The notes under the pieces are model-generated. The model did no database searches and was not told where the DNA came from. It saw only the letters and a program-made list of their open reading frames with translations. From Opitutales bacterium (GTDB lineage: Bacteria > Verrucomicrobiota > Verrucomicrobiia > Opitutales > UBA2987), in the NCBI GenBank assembly GCA_021772535.1, contig JAJFLV010000066.1:1-58629 (forward strand): a stretch of 58,629 bases of DNA. Reading direction: 5' to 3'. Both the position numbers and the translations under genes were made by a program. The number at the start of each line of letters is the position of its first letter. Positions within the stretch are counted from its first letter, which is position 1. Shown here one piece after another: positions 36,141 through 46,409 of this stretch.

Positions 36141-38042
36141 ATGAATTTATCCACATCCATAGCTACAACAAAAAGAGAAGCCTCCGCCATTGAACCGCTT
36201 GCGGTATCCGAGGCAATCATCGAAATCGTCAGTGATTCGGGAGAAGGATCACAGACGGTAGGCCAGATCTTCGGCATTGTCAGCGCTCGCATGGGCAATG
36301 GCACCTGGACGGTCGAAATCATTCCCGCTGAAATCGAGCCACCCTCCAGGTCCCCAGCCGGAGCCAGTGGCAATCGTGTCCGTATTGGAACCGACGTGGT
36401 CACAAACATGGGCGATACCGCGGATGTGGCAGTCGCTTTCAACGAGCAGGTGCTTTACAGCCGGACAGACAAAGATGCATTTCGGGAGGGAAGCCACATT
36501 TTTATCGAAAACAAGTGGGCATCATCTCCCCAGGAATCGATTCGGAAAGCATACGCCACTGCTTTGGCCGAATTTCGCTCCTATGGCTACGATCTACATG
36601 AAATTCCCATGGAAGAAGAATGCTTGCGGCATGTGAGTGATGCCAAACGCGGGAAAAACATCTGGGTGCTGGGGCTTCTTTGCGCACTCTACGACCGCGA
36701 TCTCAATCTCGCGCGCGAGGAAATCGAACGCAAACTAGCGCGCAAAGGAGCCGAGGTTGTGGAAAAAAACTTTACCTTGCTACAGGCCGGTTATGATTGG
36801 GGTCTGGCTAACCTGACTTTTCGTTTCATTGTTCCGGTCCGACCTTCAAAGGAGGCCATGGTAGTCATGAATGGCAATCAGGCAATCGGCCTGGGAGCAA
36901 TGGCCGCGGGATTCGAGGTTTGTTCAATGTATCCAATTACCCCAGCCACCTCAGCCTCCCATTACCTGGCTTCGGTATTCAAAGAGGCCGGCGGCTTTCT
37001 TCACCAGGCGGAGGATGAGATTGCCGCCATCGGTTTCGCTATTGGCACCTCCTATGCCGGAAAGACTGCATTGACCATCACTTCTGGTCCAGGGCTGGCT
37101 CTCAAAACAGAGTTCATCGGTTTGGCTGTAATGGCTGAGATTCCCCTCGTAATTGTCGATGTGCAAAGAGGCGGTCCTTCCACCGGGCTACCTACTCGGG
37201 TCGAACAATCGGATCTGCTGGCCGCGCTTTTCGCCTCCCCGGGAGATTCACCCAAAATCATCCTGGCGCCATCAACGATCGACGAATGTTTCCACTTCAT
37301 GATCACAGCTCGAAGATTGGCAGAAATGTTTCGCACTCCGGTAATCGTTCTCACTGATGCCAATCTTGCCACCGGAGTACAGCCATTTCCCCGTCCCAAG
37401 GTAAGTGAACAATGGATGGCAGCCCCAGTCGATATGTCACCTTGGGATAAAAGCGTTGCCCCTTATGAATGGGATCCCAAAACCGGGCTATCACAACGAC
37501 CCATACCGGGGCAAAAGGACGGTCAGTACATACTCACTGGATTGGCCCATGATGAAAAAAGCCATGTGGCATACGTTTCCAAAATCAATCAGCGCACACA
37601 TGAAGTGCGAAGCCGCAAACTGGCCACTTTACAGCGTTCACTAAACCCTCCCGTGCCCAATGGCGATCCCGAGGGCGATGTCCTCGTGGTAGGTTGGGGA
37701 TCAACACGCGGGGCCATTGAGGAAGCAGTCGAAAAAATTCGCCAGGAAGGAGAAAAGGTTTCCAGCCTTCACTTGCGGATTCTTTCACCAATCGAGCCAG
37801 GCCTGAAGGACATACTATCGAAATTCAAGCGGGTCATCACAGTAGAAATCAATTTCAGCGATTACCCGGATCCGGGCGATCCAGCCGGAGATGCCAGAAG
37901 GTACTCCCAACTCGCCTTCTGCCTGAGATCCCATACATTTATCGATGTCGATTGCTTGTCCATGGTCCACGGCATTCCTTTTTCCCCGGCCATTATCCAG
38001 ACCGAGATACGCCGCATCCTGAAAAGTCTTAATTCTACCTGA
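36141..38042 (+). CDS. korA: 2-oxoacid:ferredoxin oxidoreductase, fused gamma-alpha subunit
   Basis: This 633-aa protein joins the gamma and alpha parts of 2-oxoacid:ferredoxin oxidoreductase (KorA type), which decarboxylates 2-oxoacids such as 2-oxoglutarate to acyl-CoA with reduction of ferredoxin. The gamma domain (about 25-205) has GIVSARMGNGTWTVEI and NRVRIGTDVVTNMG. The alpha domain (about 230-610) has GFEVCSMYPITPATSASHYL, HQAEDEIAAIGFAIG and VDVQRGGPSTGLPT. The beta subunit starts 30 nt downstream and a ferredoxin-tailed protein follows. The reaction could run in the reductive direction; that cannot be judged. Family call strong, substrate uncertain. Confidence 0.9.
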   Translation: MNLSTSIATTKREASAIEPLAVSEAIIEIVSDSGEGSQTVGQIFGIVSARMGNGTWTVEIIPAEIEPPSRSPAGASGNRVRIGTDVVTNMGDTADVAVAFNEQVLYSRTDKDAFREGSHIFIENKWASSPQESIRKAYATALAEFRSYGYDLHEIPMEEECLRHVSDAKRGKNIWVLGLLCALYDRDLNLAREEIERKLARKGAEVVEKNFTLLQAGYDWGLANLTFRFIVPVRPSKEAMVVMNGNQAIGLGAMAAGFEVCSMYPITPATSASHYLASVFKEAGGFLHQAEDEIAAIGFAIGTSYAGKTALTITSGPGLALKTEFIGLAVMAEIPLVIVDVQRGGPSTGLPTRVEQSDLLAALFASPGDSPKIILAPSTIDECFHFMITARRLAEMFRTPVIVLTDANLATGVQPFPRPKVSEQWMAAPVDMSPWDKSVAPYEWDPKTGLSQRPIPGQKDGQYILTGLAHDEKSHVAYVSKINQRTHEVRSRKLATLQRSLNPPVPNGDPEGDVLVVGWGSTRGAIEEAVEKIRQEGEKVSSLHLRILSPIEPGLKDILSKFKRVITVEINFSDYPDPGDPAGDARRYSQLAFCLRSHTFIDVDCLSMVHGIPFSPAIIQTEIRRILKSLNST

Positions 38043-38072
38043 ATATTACCCGCCTATACTCATTAAAATACC

Positions 38073-39026
38073 ATGCGAGATAAATCAAAGCCCTTAACGA
38101 CGGATCCCAGCCCACGATTCTTTACTCTCGAGGATTACGAAGGACAGGTTCCTCGTTGGTGCTCTGGATGTGGCGACCTTCCAGTTTTAACCGCCGTCCA
38201 GCGAATTTGTCGGGACGAACAGTTATTACCGGAGAGGACGGTTGTGGTTTCCGGGATCGGTTGTTCGAGCCGGTTTCCCCATTACATGAAAACTTACGGG
38301 TTTCACGGACTCCATGGACGCGCCTTTCCCGTCGCTTGCGGAATACGCAGCCGACGTCCAGACCTCAATATCTTCGTTGCTACCGGAGATGGGGACTGCT
38401 GTGCCATCGGCGCAGGACATTGGATTCATGCCATCCGTTATAACATGAAAATGGTGGTCATGCTGTTCGATAACAATATCTACGGTCTGACCAAAAATCA
38501 GACCTCCCCGACCACAGCCAAAGACGCTAATTCCTTCACCCACCCCGAGGGCTCGTTCATCAGCCCACTCAATCCTATCGCCGTGACATTGAGCATTGCC
38601 AATGTCTCTTTTGTTGCCCAGACCGTGGATTGGAACCCGCCTCACCTCTATGCCACGCTTCTGGCCGCCCACCGCCATCCCGGACTGGCCTTTGTCCGCA
38701 TACTTCAGAGATGCCCCCATTTTACCGCAAAAGTCTATGAACCCTGTCAACGAGATCCTTCATTACTTCTCCTGATGAAGCATCCCGATGGCATTCCGGT
38801 CGATGACATGGTGGCCAAAATCTTCAAAAACCAGGTAGACCACGATCCCGCCAACCTTCTGGAAGCGCAGGACCTTGCGGTGCGGAAAGAAATCTATCCA
38901 ATCGGTTTATTTTATCGCAATGAGTCAGCGGAGCGTTACGACCATTTTTCTCGTTATGGGGCTGACATGGACCAGTCGGAAAAGGTCAAAGCGGTGGAAA
39001 AGGAACTGGATCACTTTCAGATTTAG
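38073..39026 (+). CDS. korB: 2-oxoacid:ferredoxin oxidoreductase, beta subunit
   Basis: This 317-aa subunit binds thiamine diphosphate and the 4Fe-4S cluster. The N-terminus has VPRWCSGCGDLPV, a cluster-binding motif, with SGIGCSSRFP and ILQRCPHF giving further Cys. The TPP motif reads GDGDCCAIGAGHWIHAIR, ending at LFDNNIYGLTKNQ. It pairs with the fused gamma-alpha subunit 30 nt upstream. The length is usual for the KorB family. Confidence 0.92.
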   Translation: MRDKSKPLTTDPSPRFFTLEDYEGQVPRWCSGCGDLPVLTAVQRICRDEQLLPERTVVVSGIGCSSRFPHYMKTYGFHGLHGRAFPVACGIRSRRPDLNIFVATGDGDCCAIGAGHWIHAIRYNMKMVVMLFDNNIYGLTKNQTSPTTAKDANSFTHPEGSFISPLNPIAVTLSIANVSFVAQTVDWNPPHLYATLLAAHRHPGLAFVRILQRCPHFTAKVYEPCQRDPSLLLLMKHPDGIPVDDMVAKIFKNQVDHDPANLLEAQDLAVRKEIYPIGLFYRNESAERYDHFSRYGADMDQSEKVKAVEKELDHFQI

Positions 39027-39068
39027 GTCAAAGCGCCTCAAAGGAAATGAGTTCAACTTAAAAACCCA

Positions 39069-41486
39069 ATGAGGGCTTCTTTAGAAATACCAATGCATCC
39101 ATTGGATTCTACTTCAACAATCAAATTTCAACCTGCCGTTTCGGCGCTGCGATTGAAGGGCAGATCCCGTTGGCTGCATAGTCCAATATTTGTCCGTGAA
39201 AATCAACGACAACAGGGAGAATTCTCGCTACAGGCAAGGACCTTGAGAAACCTGTTTGAGGAAAGATTGAAAAGCCTCTCCATAGAAGAGCCGCAAACGG
39301 GGGTAGTTGCTGATAATCTGGGGCATCTTCTTGAATGTCTTTGCTCCAACCTATCCAAAAACCTTGACCAAGCCGACATCCAAAAAGTGGCTAACGACGC
39401 CGGGAAAAAATTTCTCGACACCCTTGAAAGTAACGATGAGACGAAAGATCAACTCAATAAAGTTGTAAATGATCTGCTATCGGGAATCATGGAGCCCGGT
39501 TGGATTGTTGGTCGAAGACGGGTCGATCTAGGAGCTCTTTGCTCAATTGCCATAAGGTCCCACCGCTGTTCCGTTTTTGAATACTTCCGCCGGGAAACAA
39601 AACGTTTGGTCGGCTGTTTGGAAAGCCGCTTACAGGTCGAATTTCTTCATTCACCGGAAGGAAGCGAACCGGATACCTTAGCCGGTTCTTTTGGGAAAAT
39701 GGATTCTATTGGAATCAACGCCGAAACTTTGGCCCAAAATTTACCGCCCTATCGGGGCGCCCGTCGGCTGTCAAATACCCAACTGGCACGATTAGAGAAA
39801 ACGGTGGCTACACTTCGGCATTGGATGCATTCTGACGACAACCCGGAGGACCTTATCCTATTAGCATCAAAAAAAGGATTGGCGGACATCTTTCCTGACT
39901 CAACGGCACCAAGTGTAAAAAGCAATATTTTCTCAAATGCAATGGATTGCTTTGATCGTACTGCCGGGGAGTGGGTGGAGTTCTTCCGCGCTTTCCGAAC
40001 TGCCCTGCTAGAGGTCGAGAATGCCTATGAGCCCGATCTTCACGATGAGGCTATCGCCAATATGGACTGGTCTACCCTCACTGAGAAGGAGTTTGCTCTC
40101 ATCCCACCGGTAGTGGCGCTTGAAGAATCTACATCCATCGAAGGCAAGAGCCTGGATTTTCTTAATCAATTGCTGGATTCGGCGCGACCAGTGGTAATCA
40201 TCCTTACAGACGTGGCCGATGGCTTCGATCCGAGTGCTTTGCAGACTATTTTTGGAGCGTCCCACGCGGGTTTGGCGGCACCCATTATCGCTCGAGGAAA
40301 CGTTTTCGTAATTCAATCTTCTCTTGCCAGACCAAAACACCTTTTTACGGGACTTACCCGCCTGATGGGGAGTTCCCGGCCAGGAGTGGCCTTGGTCAGC
40401 GTTCCAGCTCCAGGGGATAGTGAGGAACTCGCAGAACAATTTCTGGAAGGTGCTCTTGGGAGCCGAACGACTCCCTGTTTTGTTTTCGATCCCGACGGCG
40501 GGAATTCATGGGCAGCCTGTTTTGATCTCAATGGCAATCCGCAAAAGGAACATCTTTGGCCCGAATATGAAATCGAATTATCTGAAAATTCTGAATCAAA
40601 AGAAGGAAATACCTCCCTCCGATTGACTCTGCCCGATTATGCGGCTTTGAAACTGCCCGAAACGCAGGAAATTACAGTTATTCCTTCTTCAGAATGGTCG
40701 GAACAGCAATATCCGCTGGCCGAATACCTGGATCGTTTGCAAACAGAAGAAAACGCTGGATATCCATTTATTCTGGTCGTTAACGAGGAAGGGACCTTCA
40801 GACGCGCTTTAGTATCGGACAAACTCGTGAATTCCTGCCTTGAAAGAGTGCGTTGCTGGCGTCTTCTGCAAGAACTCGGCGGTATCAATAATGAATACGC
40901 GCTTCTTGCTTCTGATCGGGCAAAACTTGAAACGGCTGCTCAAAAGGATAATGAACGTGAAACTCTATTGAACGCGCAAAAAGACGAACTGGAAAAAGTT
41001 CGTTTGGAAAGTGCCCGCGAAACGATCGATCGCTTGGTTGCCATACTCGTCAGTGATACGCCGTTGTCTATTGCGGACCTCGCGGCTGAGGGAGAAAAAT
41101 CCATTCTCGTGGAGAATCTGCATCCTATTGAAGCTGCCTCAGCGGCTTTGCTCGAAGAGGGAGGTCTATCCTTTTCGAAGGATAAAGTGGTTGGCGGAAA
41201 GAAGCAGGAGGATAAGGAGGAAATGGTCCAGGTTAGGGTCGCCGACCCTTATATCGATTCCGCCTTATGCACCACATGCAATGAATGCACAAACCTCAAT
41301 CCGCTTCTTTTCAAGTATAACGACAATAAACAGGCTTATATTGCGGATCTGGAAGCAGGAACTTTTACCCAACTCGTTCAGGCTGCCGAAAAATGTCCGG
41401 CCCGTTGCATTCATCCGGGAGAACCTCGCCCCGGTGATAAAACCTCTACCAAAAGCGTTCTAGCAAAAGCGGCTCAATTCAATTAA
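39069..41486 (+). CDS. Ferredoxin-tailed 805-aa partner of the 2-oxoacid oxidoreductase
   Basis: The C-terminus (about 725-790) is a single-cluster ferredoxin: CTTCNEC, then CPARCIHPG about 40 residues later. The middle (about 390-520) has GNVFVIQSSLARPKHLFTG and PCFVFDPDGGNSWAACF, which recall a TPP-binding region of pyruvate:ferredoxin oxidoreductases but lack the GDGD-N motif, so it may be a degenerate, non-catalytic domain. The first 350 residues are of unknown fold, and a coiled coil (about 620-660) precedes the ferredoxin. The gene is 42 nt after korB, so it is probably an electron-transfer or scaffold subunit of that enzyme. I do not recognise a named family. Confidence 0.72.
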   Translation: MRASLEIPMHPLDSTSTIKFQPAVSALRLKGRSRWLHSPIFVRENQRQQGEFSLQARTLRNLFEERLKSLSIEEPQTGVVADNLGHLLECLCSNLSKNLDQADIQKVANDAGKKFLDTLESNDETKDQLNKVVNDLLSGIMEPGWIVGRRRVDLGALCSIAIRSHRCSVFEYFRRETKRLVGCLESRLQVEFLHSPEGSEPDTLAGSFGKMDSIGINAETLAQNLPPYRGARRLSNTQLARLEKTVATLRHWMHSDDNPEDLILLASKKGLADIFPDSTAPSVKSNIFSNAMDCFDRTAGEWVEFFRAFRTALLEVENAYEPDLHDEAIANMDWSTLTEKEFALIPPVVALEESTSIEGKSLDFLNQLLDSARPVVIILTDVADGFDPSALQTIFGASHAGLAAPIIARGNVFVIQSSLARPKHLFTGLTRLMGSSRPGVALVSVPAPGDSEELAEQFLEGALGSRTTPCFVFDPDGGNSWAACFDLNGNPQKEHLWPEYEIELSENSESKEGNTSLRLTLPDYAALKLPETQEITVIPSSEWSEQQYPLAEYLDRLQTEENAGYPFILVVNEEGTFRRALVSDKLVNSCLERVRCWRLLQELGGINNEYALLASDRAKLETAAQKDNERETLLNAQKDELEKVRLESARETIDRLVAILVSDTPLSIADLAAEGEKSILVENLHPIEAASAALLEEGGLSFSKDKVVGGKKQEDKEEMVQVRVADPYIDSALCTTCNECTNLNPLLFKYNDNKQAYIADLEAGTFTQLVQAAEKCPARCIHPGEPRPGDKTSTKSVLAKAAQFN

Positions 41487-41534
41487 CATCAACTGCTCAA
41501 CGGAATGCCTAACGTGGACTTGTTTCATTCAGGC

Positions 41535-42110
41535 CTACAAGGCACTCCAGTAAGAATAGGCGAAAAGTAATTCCCATTCCCGCATTTGCAATTTCCGTAG
41601 ATGGTTTTCCATTTCGGTGGTGGTTCCACAGAACTCTTCGCATAAATCGACCAAACGAAAAGGATCCCAGCCTGAATCTGGAAATTCTATAATCTCTGTG
41701 GAATTGTTCAGAATTTTTCTGGCTTCTTTCAACAACTCCAGCCAGATCGGGTGATGACCGACACGTCGAAACCAATATTTGGAGTTGCCATAATCACCCT
41801 CACGCCGGTGTATGATCCCATGCCAGAAACTGCCTGTAGGGCTCCCCACCTGTTGGCTGATTTGATGTGATTGGTCCAAATATCCATGCAGGAGCCACAG
41901 ACCGGATAGACAACATCGCGCCATTGATTCATCTTTCACCTTTTGGCCGATAAAGGATTTTTCTATCGTGAGTCCCTTCAGAGTATCATAAACCGATTTG
42001 TCAGGTTGACCGGTGTCAAGAGGCGGCAAAGCTGCCTGTATCGTCAAAGGACTGATGACGGGGCCGAAATCTGCGGATTCATACTCCATTATTTTATTAG
42101 GTTTCAACAA
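41535..42110 (-). CDS. Conserved hypothetical protein, 191 aa
   Basis: Soluble, no signal peptide, no named domain. The segment SFWHGIIHRREGDYGNSKYW, followed by FRRVGHHPIW, resembles a motif I associate with uncharacterised proteins of Verrucomicrobiota and Planctomycetota, an impression from memory. It lies 11 nt after the AsmA-like gene on the same strand and is likely cotranscribed. The plus-strand ORFs here are shadows. Confidence 0.6.
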   Translation of the reverse strand: MLKPNKIMEYESADFGPVISPLTIQAALPPLDTGQPDKSVYDTLKGLTIEKSFIGQKVKDESMARCCLSGLWLLHGYLDQSHQISQQVGSPTGSFWHGIIHRREGDYGNSKYWFRRVGHHPIWLELLKEARKILNNSTEIIEFPDSGWDPFRLVDLCEEFCGTTTEMENHLRKLQMREWELLFAYSYWSAL

Positions 42111-42121
42111 TTCACGGTAGT

Positions 42122-45100
42122 TCAGCCATCGGTAATAATTTGGAAAATACTTCTGAGAATTTCTTCCTCTTTGGTGGGTGCTTGTTCTCGCTGGAAATTA
42201 CCTCTACTTGGAGCCGTTTGGGTCTCAGGTTGGGTTGATTCCTCCGATTGGTCAGGGCCATCCAAGTCCACCTTCCTGCCCCCTACTCCCAAAAATCCAA
42301 GAGTAGTGCTTTGCAGCAAACGATCCAGTTCCGATTTATCGGGATTGCCCAATGTTCCTTTGATAGCAAATGCCGGGCCAAAATAATACCCATCTTCTGT
42401 TTTTCGATCCTCTAAATGACCCAGCTCATTGAGCAGATAGGCGGCTTCATTTTTTGCTGCCATTTGAGCTTTGAGATTTAATGGCTGTTCCAGCAAAGAA
42501 ATGCCTTCCTGGTTAGTTACTCTGCCGGTTCCGGCAATTAAGATTTCAGGGCCTCGCACCCACAGGTCGGTCAGGTCAATATTCAGGTTTGATCCACGGG
42601 TAGCTTTTATCCTCATTTCCTCAAATTCGACTTCCCGCAGCAAATTTGCAACCCGATTGGCGGTATTGAATTGTCGCACTTTATCCCCGGCAAATAAGTC
42701 CAGACCGGTTAAAGCAAGGGAAGCCACCTGGCTTTTTTGACCCCCCAATGGTAATGCCCGGAATATTCCACCCGATTGGTTTTCCAGATTCAGTTCCCCC
42801 TCCGCAGTTTGCAGCAGGCGGTCCAAATTTGCAGCTTCACCTCGCAAATTTCCTGTTAAATTGAAAACTCCCTCCACCATCGGTAGTTGGAGGGGAGCGC
42901 TTTGTCTTAAAAATGAACCCACATCAAAATCGGACAATCCAACCTGCGCTTGCAGGAAATACGGCTTACTCTTGCTGGCGTTAAAATCGATCCGACCATT
43001 CAAATTCAGGGGATTGCCGCTTGATCCCGACTTAACGGTTTCAAAAAATAATTGACTGGGAGAAGCCCGGAATTTTGCCTTTACCTTTTCCAATTGGCCC
43101 ATACCGGGACAAACCACTCTGCCAAAATCCAAGTTAGCCTCACCGGTATAACCGTTCCAAAATGGTTTCTCATCTCTCCTTTGGATCGGCGCAATTGAAG
43201 TTCGCGAAGGCTTTGTTTTTTCCGTCGGCTGGGCAGATTCCTCGACCGGTTCCAACAAACCTGCCATCGAAATCATATCGGCAAGAACCAGATTTTTTCC
43301 CTCGGCAGAAAATATAAATCGAGCACCCTCTTCTTGGGACTGCGGTTCCAGCAACAGGGATAAAAGGACATCGGAATCACCTCCATTCCCCTGTAGAGTA
43401 AAGGGCGCTTTCAACTGAATGCCGCCCGCTGCCAATATTCCGTCAATAGAAAAAGTGCTCCGCTTGATTTGAATTTCCGGCGCCCTCGTGGCCTGCAAGT
43501 TTTTCATTAGGATTTGGCCTGAAAATTCCTGTCGATCGGATAAATTGAAACTGCCGCTCAGACCGATCAATCCGGAATCGGCAATAGTAATTTTTGAGAA
43601 AAAAGGCTGCCGCGCCAGATTGGCAATATCTGCCTGCAAATCGATCGAAGTTTTTTCAATGAGCGTTTTCCGATTGAAATTGAGAGTCACGTTGCCATCC
43701 CCTGTCATTGCCGGGCTCTGCCCTGAACGTGCCACCAGATCGGTCCAGAAAAGATTTAACTTATTGTGATTAAAGAAAACCTTTGGAACCAGACTCAGTG
43801 AAAAATTATCCAGCAATTGTCCGCCATTATCCTCCAGGTTGATGTCTTTCATTAATAACGCTGCCCCGGGCCTCAGCTCAATATATCCATCAACAGAACC
43901 AAGAGTAAATTCCCCCGAAATGATTTCGCCCGACAGTCGATAGTCGGGGATATGGGAAGCAATTAATTCCAGCGGAAATTCGGAAAGCTCAAATTGCAGA
44001 AGATCTCCTGATAGTTCAACGGCGGTTATGAAATTCTCCTCCAATGGCAATCGTAAGCTGACAGGTTTAAGCAAATATTCCTGAAAAAAGATCTTTCCGG
44101 CATCATTGGTCAATTTCCCATCCAGGTTTTCAAACCGCAAAAACTCTTTTCCAAAAACGATTCCAAAAGACTGTTCAAGTGTTAATACAGAAGAACTGGA
44201 AAACGTCATACCTTCCGCCATCGGCTGCTCGTAAAACTCATTTAATCGAGCAGTAAGACGGCCTTCCAATTGTAATCTTTCCGGGCCTTCGTCGTTCAAA
44301 TTAATATAACCTTCGACTTTTCCTTCCAGTAATTGAGCCATCCCGGAACGAACCTCGATGCTATTTAGCGTGAATCTCAATTCACTTTCTGACAGACCGA
44401 GGTTTCCCCGGATAAAGACATCGATGTTTTGAAAGAATTCTTTTCCCCTCTTGCTGTAGGAAATCCCCGTGATTTCAAGAGGTTCGGTCATTAGAACCTG
44501 TAAGTCCGACTTTTCTTTAATCAAAGCAACTTTTCCGAACAAACTGCCGCCATAAAGATTTTCATCAGCATCGGTAATGAGGTGGGTAAACCAGTCCGCT
44601 GGCATATCGTCCAAAGTGAGAGTCAAAAGATCTCCCTCGGCCTCCTCGAATCCCATATCAGCATCGCCGGGATTAATTCGAAATGGCCCGCTGCTGGCAA
44701 GATTGGCAACCATTTTTCCATCCAGGGTATTGTCCACCTCAACCATTAACTTATTGATCCAAATACTGCTCCCTTGCTGCTCAATATCTATTTCCGAATG
44801 AACCGCCAAAGGAGGAACTTCACTCAATTGACGCCTTACGTTTTCAAGCCCGTCCACACGCCCATCGATAGCTGTCCTCAGGGCCCTAATTCCTCCCGTC
44901 AAAGAATACTCAAAAGTTCCTGATCCCTCCGAAGTGAAATCCGGTAATGGGACGCCCATTGCGAAAGGTTTTAACTGGTCGCTGGAACTGTTCAGGCTGA
45001 AGCGGCCTCGGAAAAGTGATTCCCGAGGACTATACTCGTCAGTTAGATCAAAAATCACCTCTTCTCCACCGATAGAATCGATCACCGCCAACTGCAGACT

Positions 45101-45892
45101 ATGGGATTCGCCACCCGTTTTACTTTTTCCCACCGAAACTTCATTGCGCAAAGCGATTTCTCCCTCGAAAACAGTTCCTCTGGCATAAGCCGTCGAAACA
45201 AATTGAAATTGTGACAAACCGGATTTGTGATCCTGCGTCAGGATCATATCGCCGTTGAAATTCATGCGCGAGACCGGTGCTTCAGGATTTTTATCGATTA
45301 GCGAGCCTTGCAAACGCAATGCGGCGCTGGCACCCGGTTTCACATCGCCGCCTTTCAGGAAAAATTCCATTTCTCGGGAAGCCGGCAGAGTAATTTTTCC
45401 CTCCACAGATATCCGGTCCACCTGAATTCCATATCCCGTGTCGGTATAATGCAAAATTCCAGGAAAAATAATTTCTTTGGGTCGAACTACGACCTTCGAA
45501 AGATCTCTATGTGGAAATTGATCGATAGCTGGTGGTGGGGTCTCCTGGGGCGTTTTATTCCAAATTCCGGACGCATCCATCACGAATCCGGAAACATCAA
45601 TCGTCGATATCTTTATCTCCCTTTCCCTTAGGAGTTGTCCCAGAGAAAATTCGATTCGGGCTTCTTTGGCAGCGATCTCAATCTCCTCCTCGGAATAAAT
45701 CAGGCCTTTTAGGGTAAGGCTTCCCGGAAGCAGGTGCATCTTCTCAATCACTAATGACCCGTCCATCCGACCTTCCAATGCTGCCAAGGCAACGGTCTTC
45801 TGAATCAATGGGGTGAATAGCAACAAGACAATGCCTCCCAAAAATATGGAAAAAGCTCCCAGGAGAACCAAAATGGTTTTAATTGCCTTCAT
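42122..45892 (-). CDS. AsmA-like / TamB-like envelope protein, 1256 aa
   Basis: A single N-terminal membrane helix (TILVLLGAFSIFLGGIVLLL) is followed by a very long, beta-rich repetitive region typical of AsmA-domain proteins (for example MHLLPGSLTLKGLIYSEEE), which in the AsmA/TamB/YhdP group bridge the inner and outer membranes and help move phospholipids or assemble envelope proteins. The C-terminal third has LNGRIDFNASKSKPYFLQAQ and a DLFAGDKVRQFNTANRV segment resembling AsmA C-terminal regions. The last ~90 residues are low-complexity and rich in Gln, Thr and Glu. It is followed after 11 nt by the 191-aa protein. Function is at family level. Confidence 0.82.
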   Translation of the reverse strand: MKAIKTILVLLGAFSIFLGGIVLLLFTPLIQKTVALAALEGRMDGSLVIEKMHLLPGSLTLKGLIYSEEEIEIAAKEARIEFSLGQLLREREIKISTIDVSGFVMDASGIWNKTPQETPPPAIDQFPHRDLSKVVVRPKEIIFPGILHYTDTGYGIQVDRISVEGKITLPASREMEFFLKGGDVKPGASAALRLQGSLIDKNPEAPVSRMNFNGDMILTQDHKSGLSQFQFVSTAYARGTVFEGEIALRNEVSVGKSKTGGESHSLQLAVIDSIGGEEVIFDLTDEYSPRESLFRGRFSLNSSSDQLKPFAMGVPLPDFTSEGSGTFEYSLTGGIRALRTAIDGRVDGLENVRRQLSEVPPLAVHSEIDIEQQGSSIWINKLMVEVDNTLDGKMVANLASSGPFRINPGDADMGFEEAEGDLLTLTLDDMPADWFTHLITDADENLYGGSLFGKVALIKEKSDLQVLMTEPLEITGISYSKRGKEFFQNIDVFIRGNLGLSESELRFTLNSIEVRSGMAQLLEGKVEGYINLNDEGPERLQLEGRLTARLNEFYEQPMAEGMTFSSSSVLTLEQSFGIVFGKEFLRFENLDGKLTNDAGKIFFQEYLLKPVSLRLPLEENFITAVELSGDLLQFELSEFPLELIASHIPDYRLSGEIISGEFTLGSVDGYIELRPGAALLMKDINLEDNGGQLLDNFSLSLVPKVFFNHNKLNLFWTDLVARSGQSPAMTGDGNVTLNFNRKTLIEKTSIDLQADIANLARQPFFSKITIADSGLIGLSGSFNLSDRQEFSGQILMKNLQATRAPEIQIKRSTFSIDGILAAGGIQLKAPFTLQGNGGDSDVLLSLLLEPQSQEEGARFIFSAEGKNLVLADMISMAGLLEPVEESAQPTEKTKPSRTSIAPIQRRDEKPFWNGYTGEANLDFGRVVCPGMGQLEKVKAKFRASPSQLFFETVKSGSSGNPLNLNGRIDFNASKSKPYFLQAQVGLSDFDVGSFLRQSAPLQLPMVEGVFNLTGNLRGEAANLDRLLQTAEGELNLENQSGGIFRALPLGGQKSQVASLALTGLDLFAGDKVRQFNTANRVANLLREVEFEEMRIKATRGSNLNIDLTDLWVRGPEILIAGTGRVTNQEGISLLEQPLNLKAQMAAKNEAAYLLNELGHLEDRKTEDGYYFGPAFAIKGTLGNPDKSELDRLLQSTTLGFLGVGGRKVDLDGPDQSEESTQPETQTAPSRGNFQREQAPTKEEEILRSIFQIITDG

Positions 45893-46139
45893 TTTTAAAT
45901 AGGAGATGGCCCCAACCAGCAGGTTAAAGCAAAAGAGTGTCTATTTCACGAAATTATTCCATCGCATGCCTCAGATCAAAGGAAATAGAAACGGACCTTC
46001 GGTAATTTCTGATCTACTATGCAGACTCCGGTCAAATGGATACAGAAAGCGGGATGCGCGATCCAGTGTCGAATCTTGAAACCTGAACTGACGGCTCATA
46101 AATTCTGACTTCAGCCATCGCTCATCGTGAACCTTTTAT
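45893..46139. other. Upstream region of the AsmA-like gene
   Basis: Spacer between the AsmA-like start and MITE copy B. It should hold that gene's promoter; none was resolved and no gene was seen. Confidence 0.25.
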
Positions 46140-46409
46140 TAGAACCTATCTCAAATTCGCAGATGAATGATGTTTGTAGCGCCACGGCGGCAGATGCCAG
46201 GCGGCTTTGCACCAGGATGGGCTGGACGCCCCTCGGGCGCAAACCAACGCCGCAGGTGCTGCCGTGCCGCACAAATCCTTTGGACAGAGGCAGTTATGTG
46301 TTTGAGCAGCGTTCCGGCCGGGCTGCCAGCCCGGCAAGCCCCGTCGCGCCTTGCTCAAAATGCATAATTGCTCTCTGCATCAACATCATCGAATTTGAGA
46401 TAGGTTCTA
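46140..46409 (-). mobile_element. MITE copy B, 266 bp plus TA flanks
   Basis: Ends are GAACCTATCTCAAATTCG (46142 onward) and CGAATTTGAGATAGGTTC (to 46407), perfect 18-bp inverted repeats flanked by TA. It has the same outer sequence as copy A in the reverse orientation and is about 120 bp longer, so it is nearer the full form. No transposase is encoded. The right TA coincides with the stop codon of the 86-aa gene. Confidence 0.88.
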
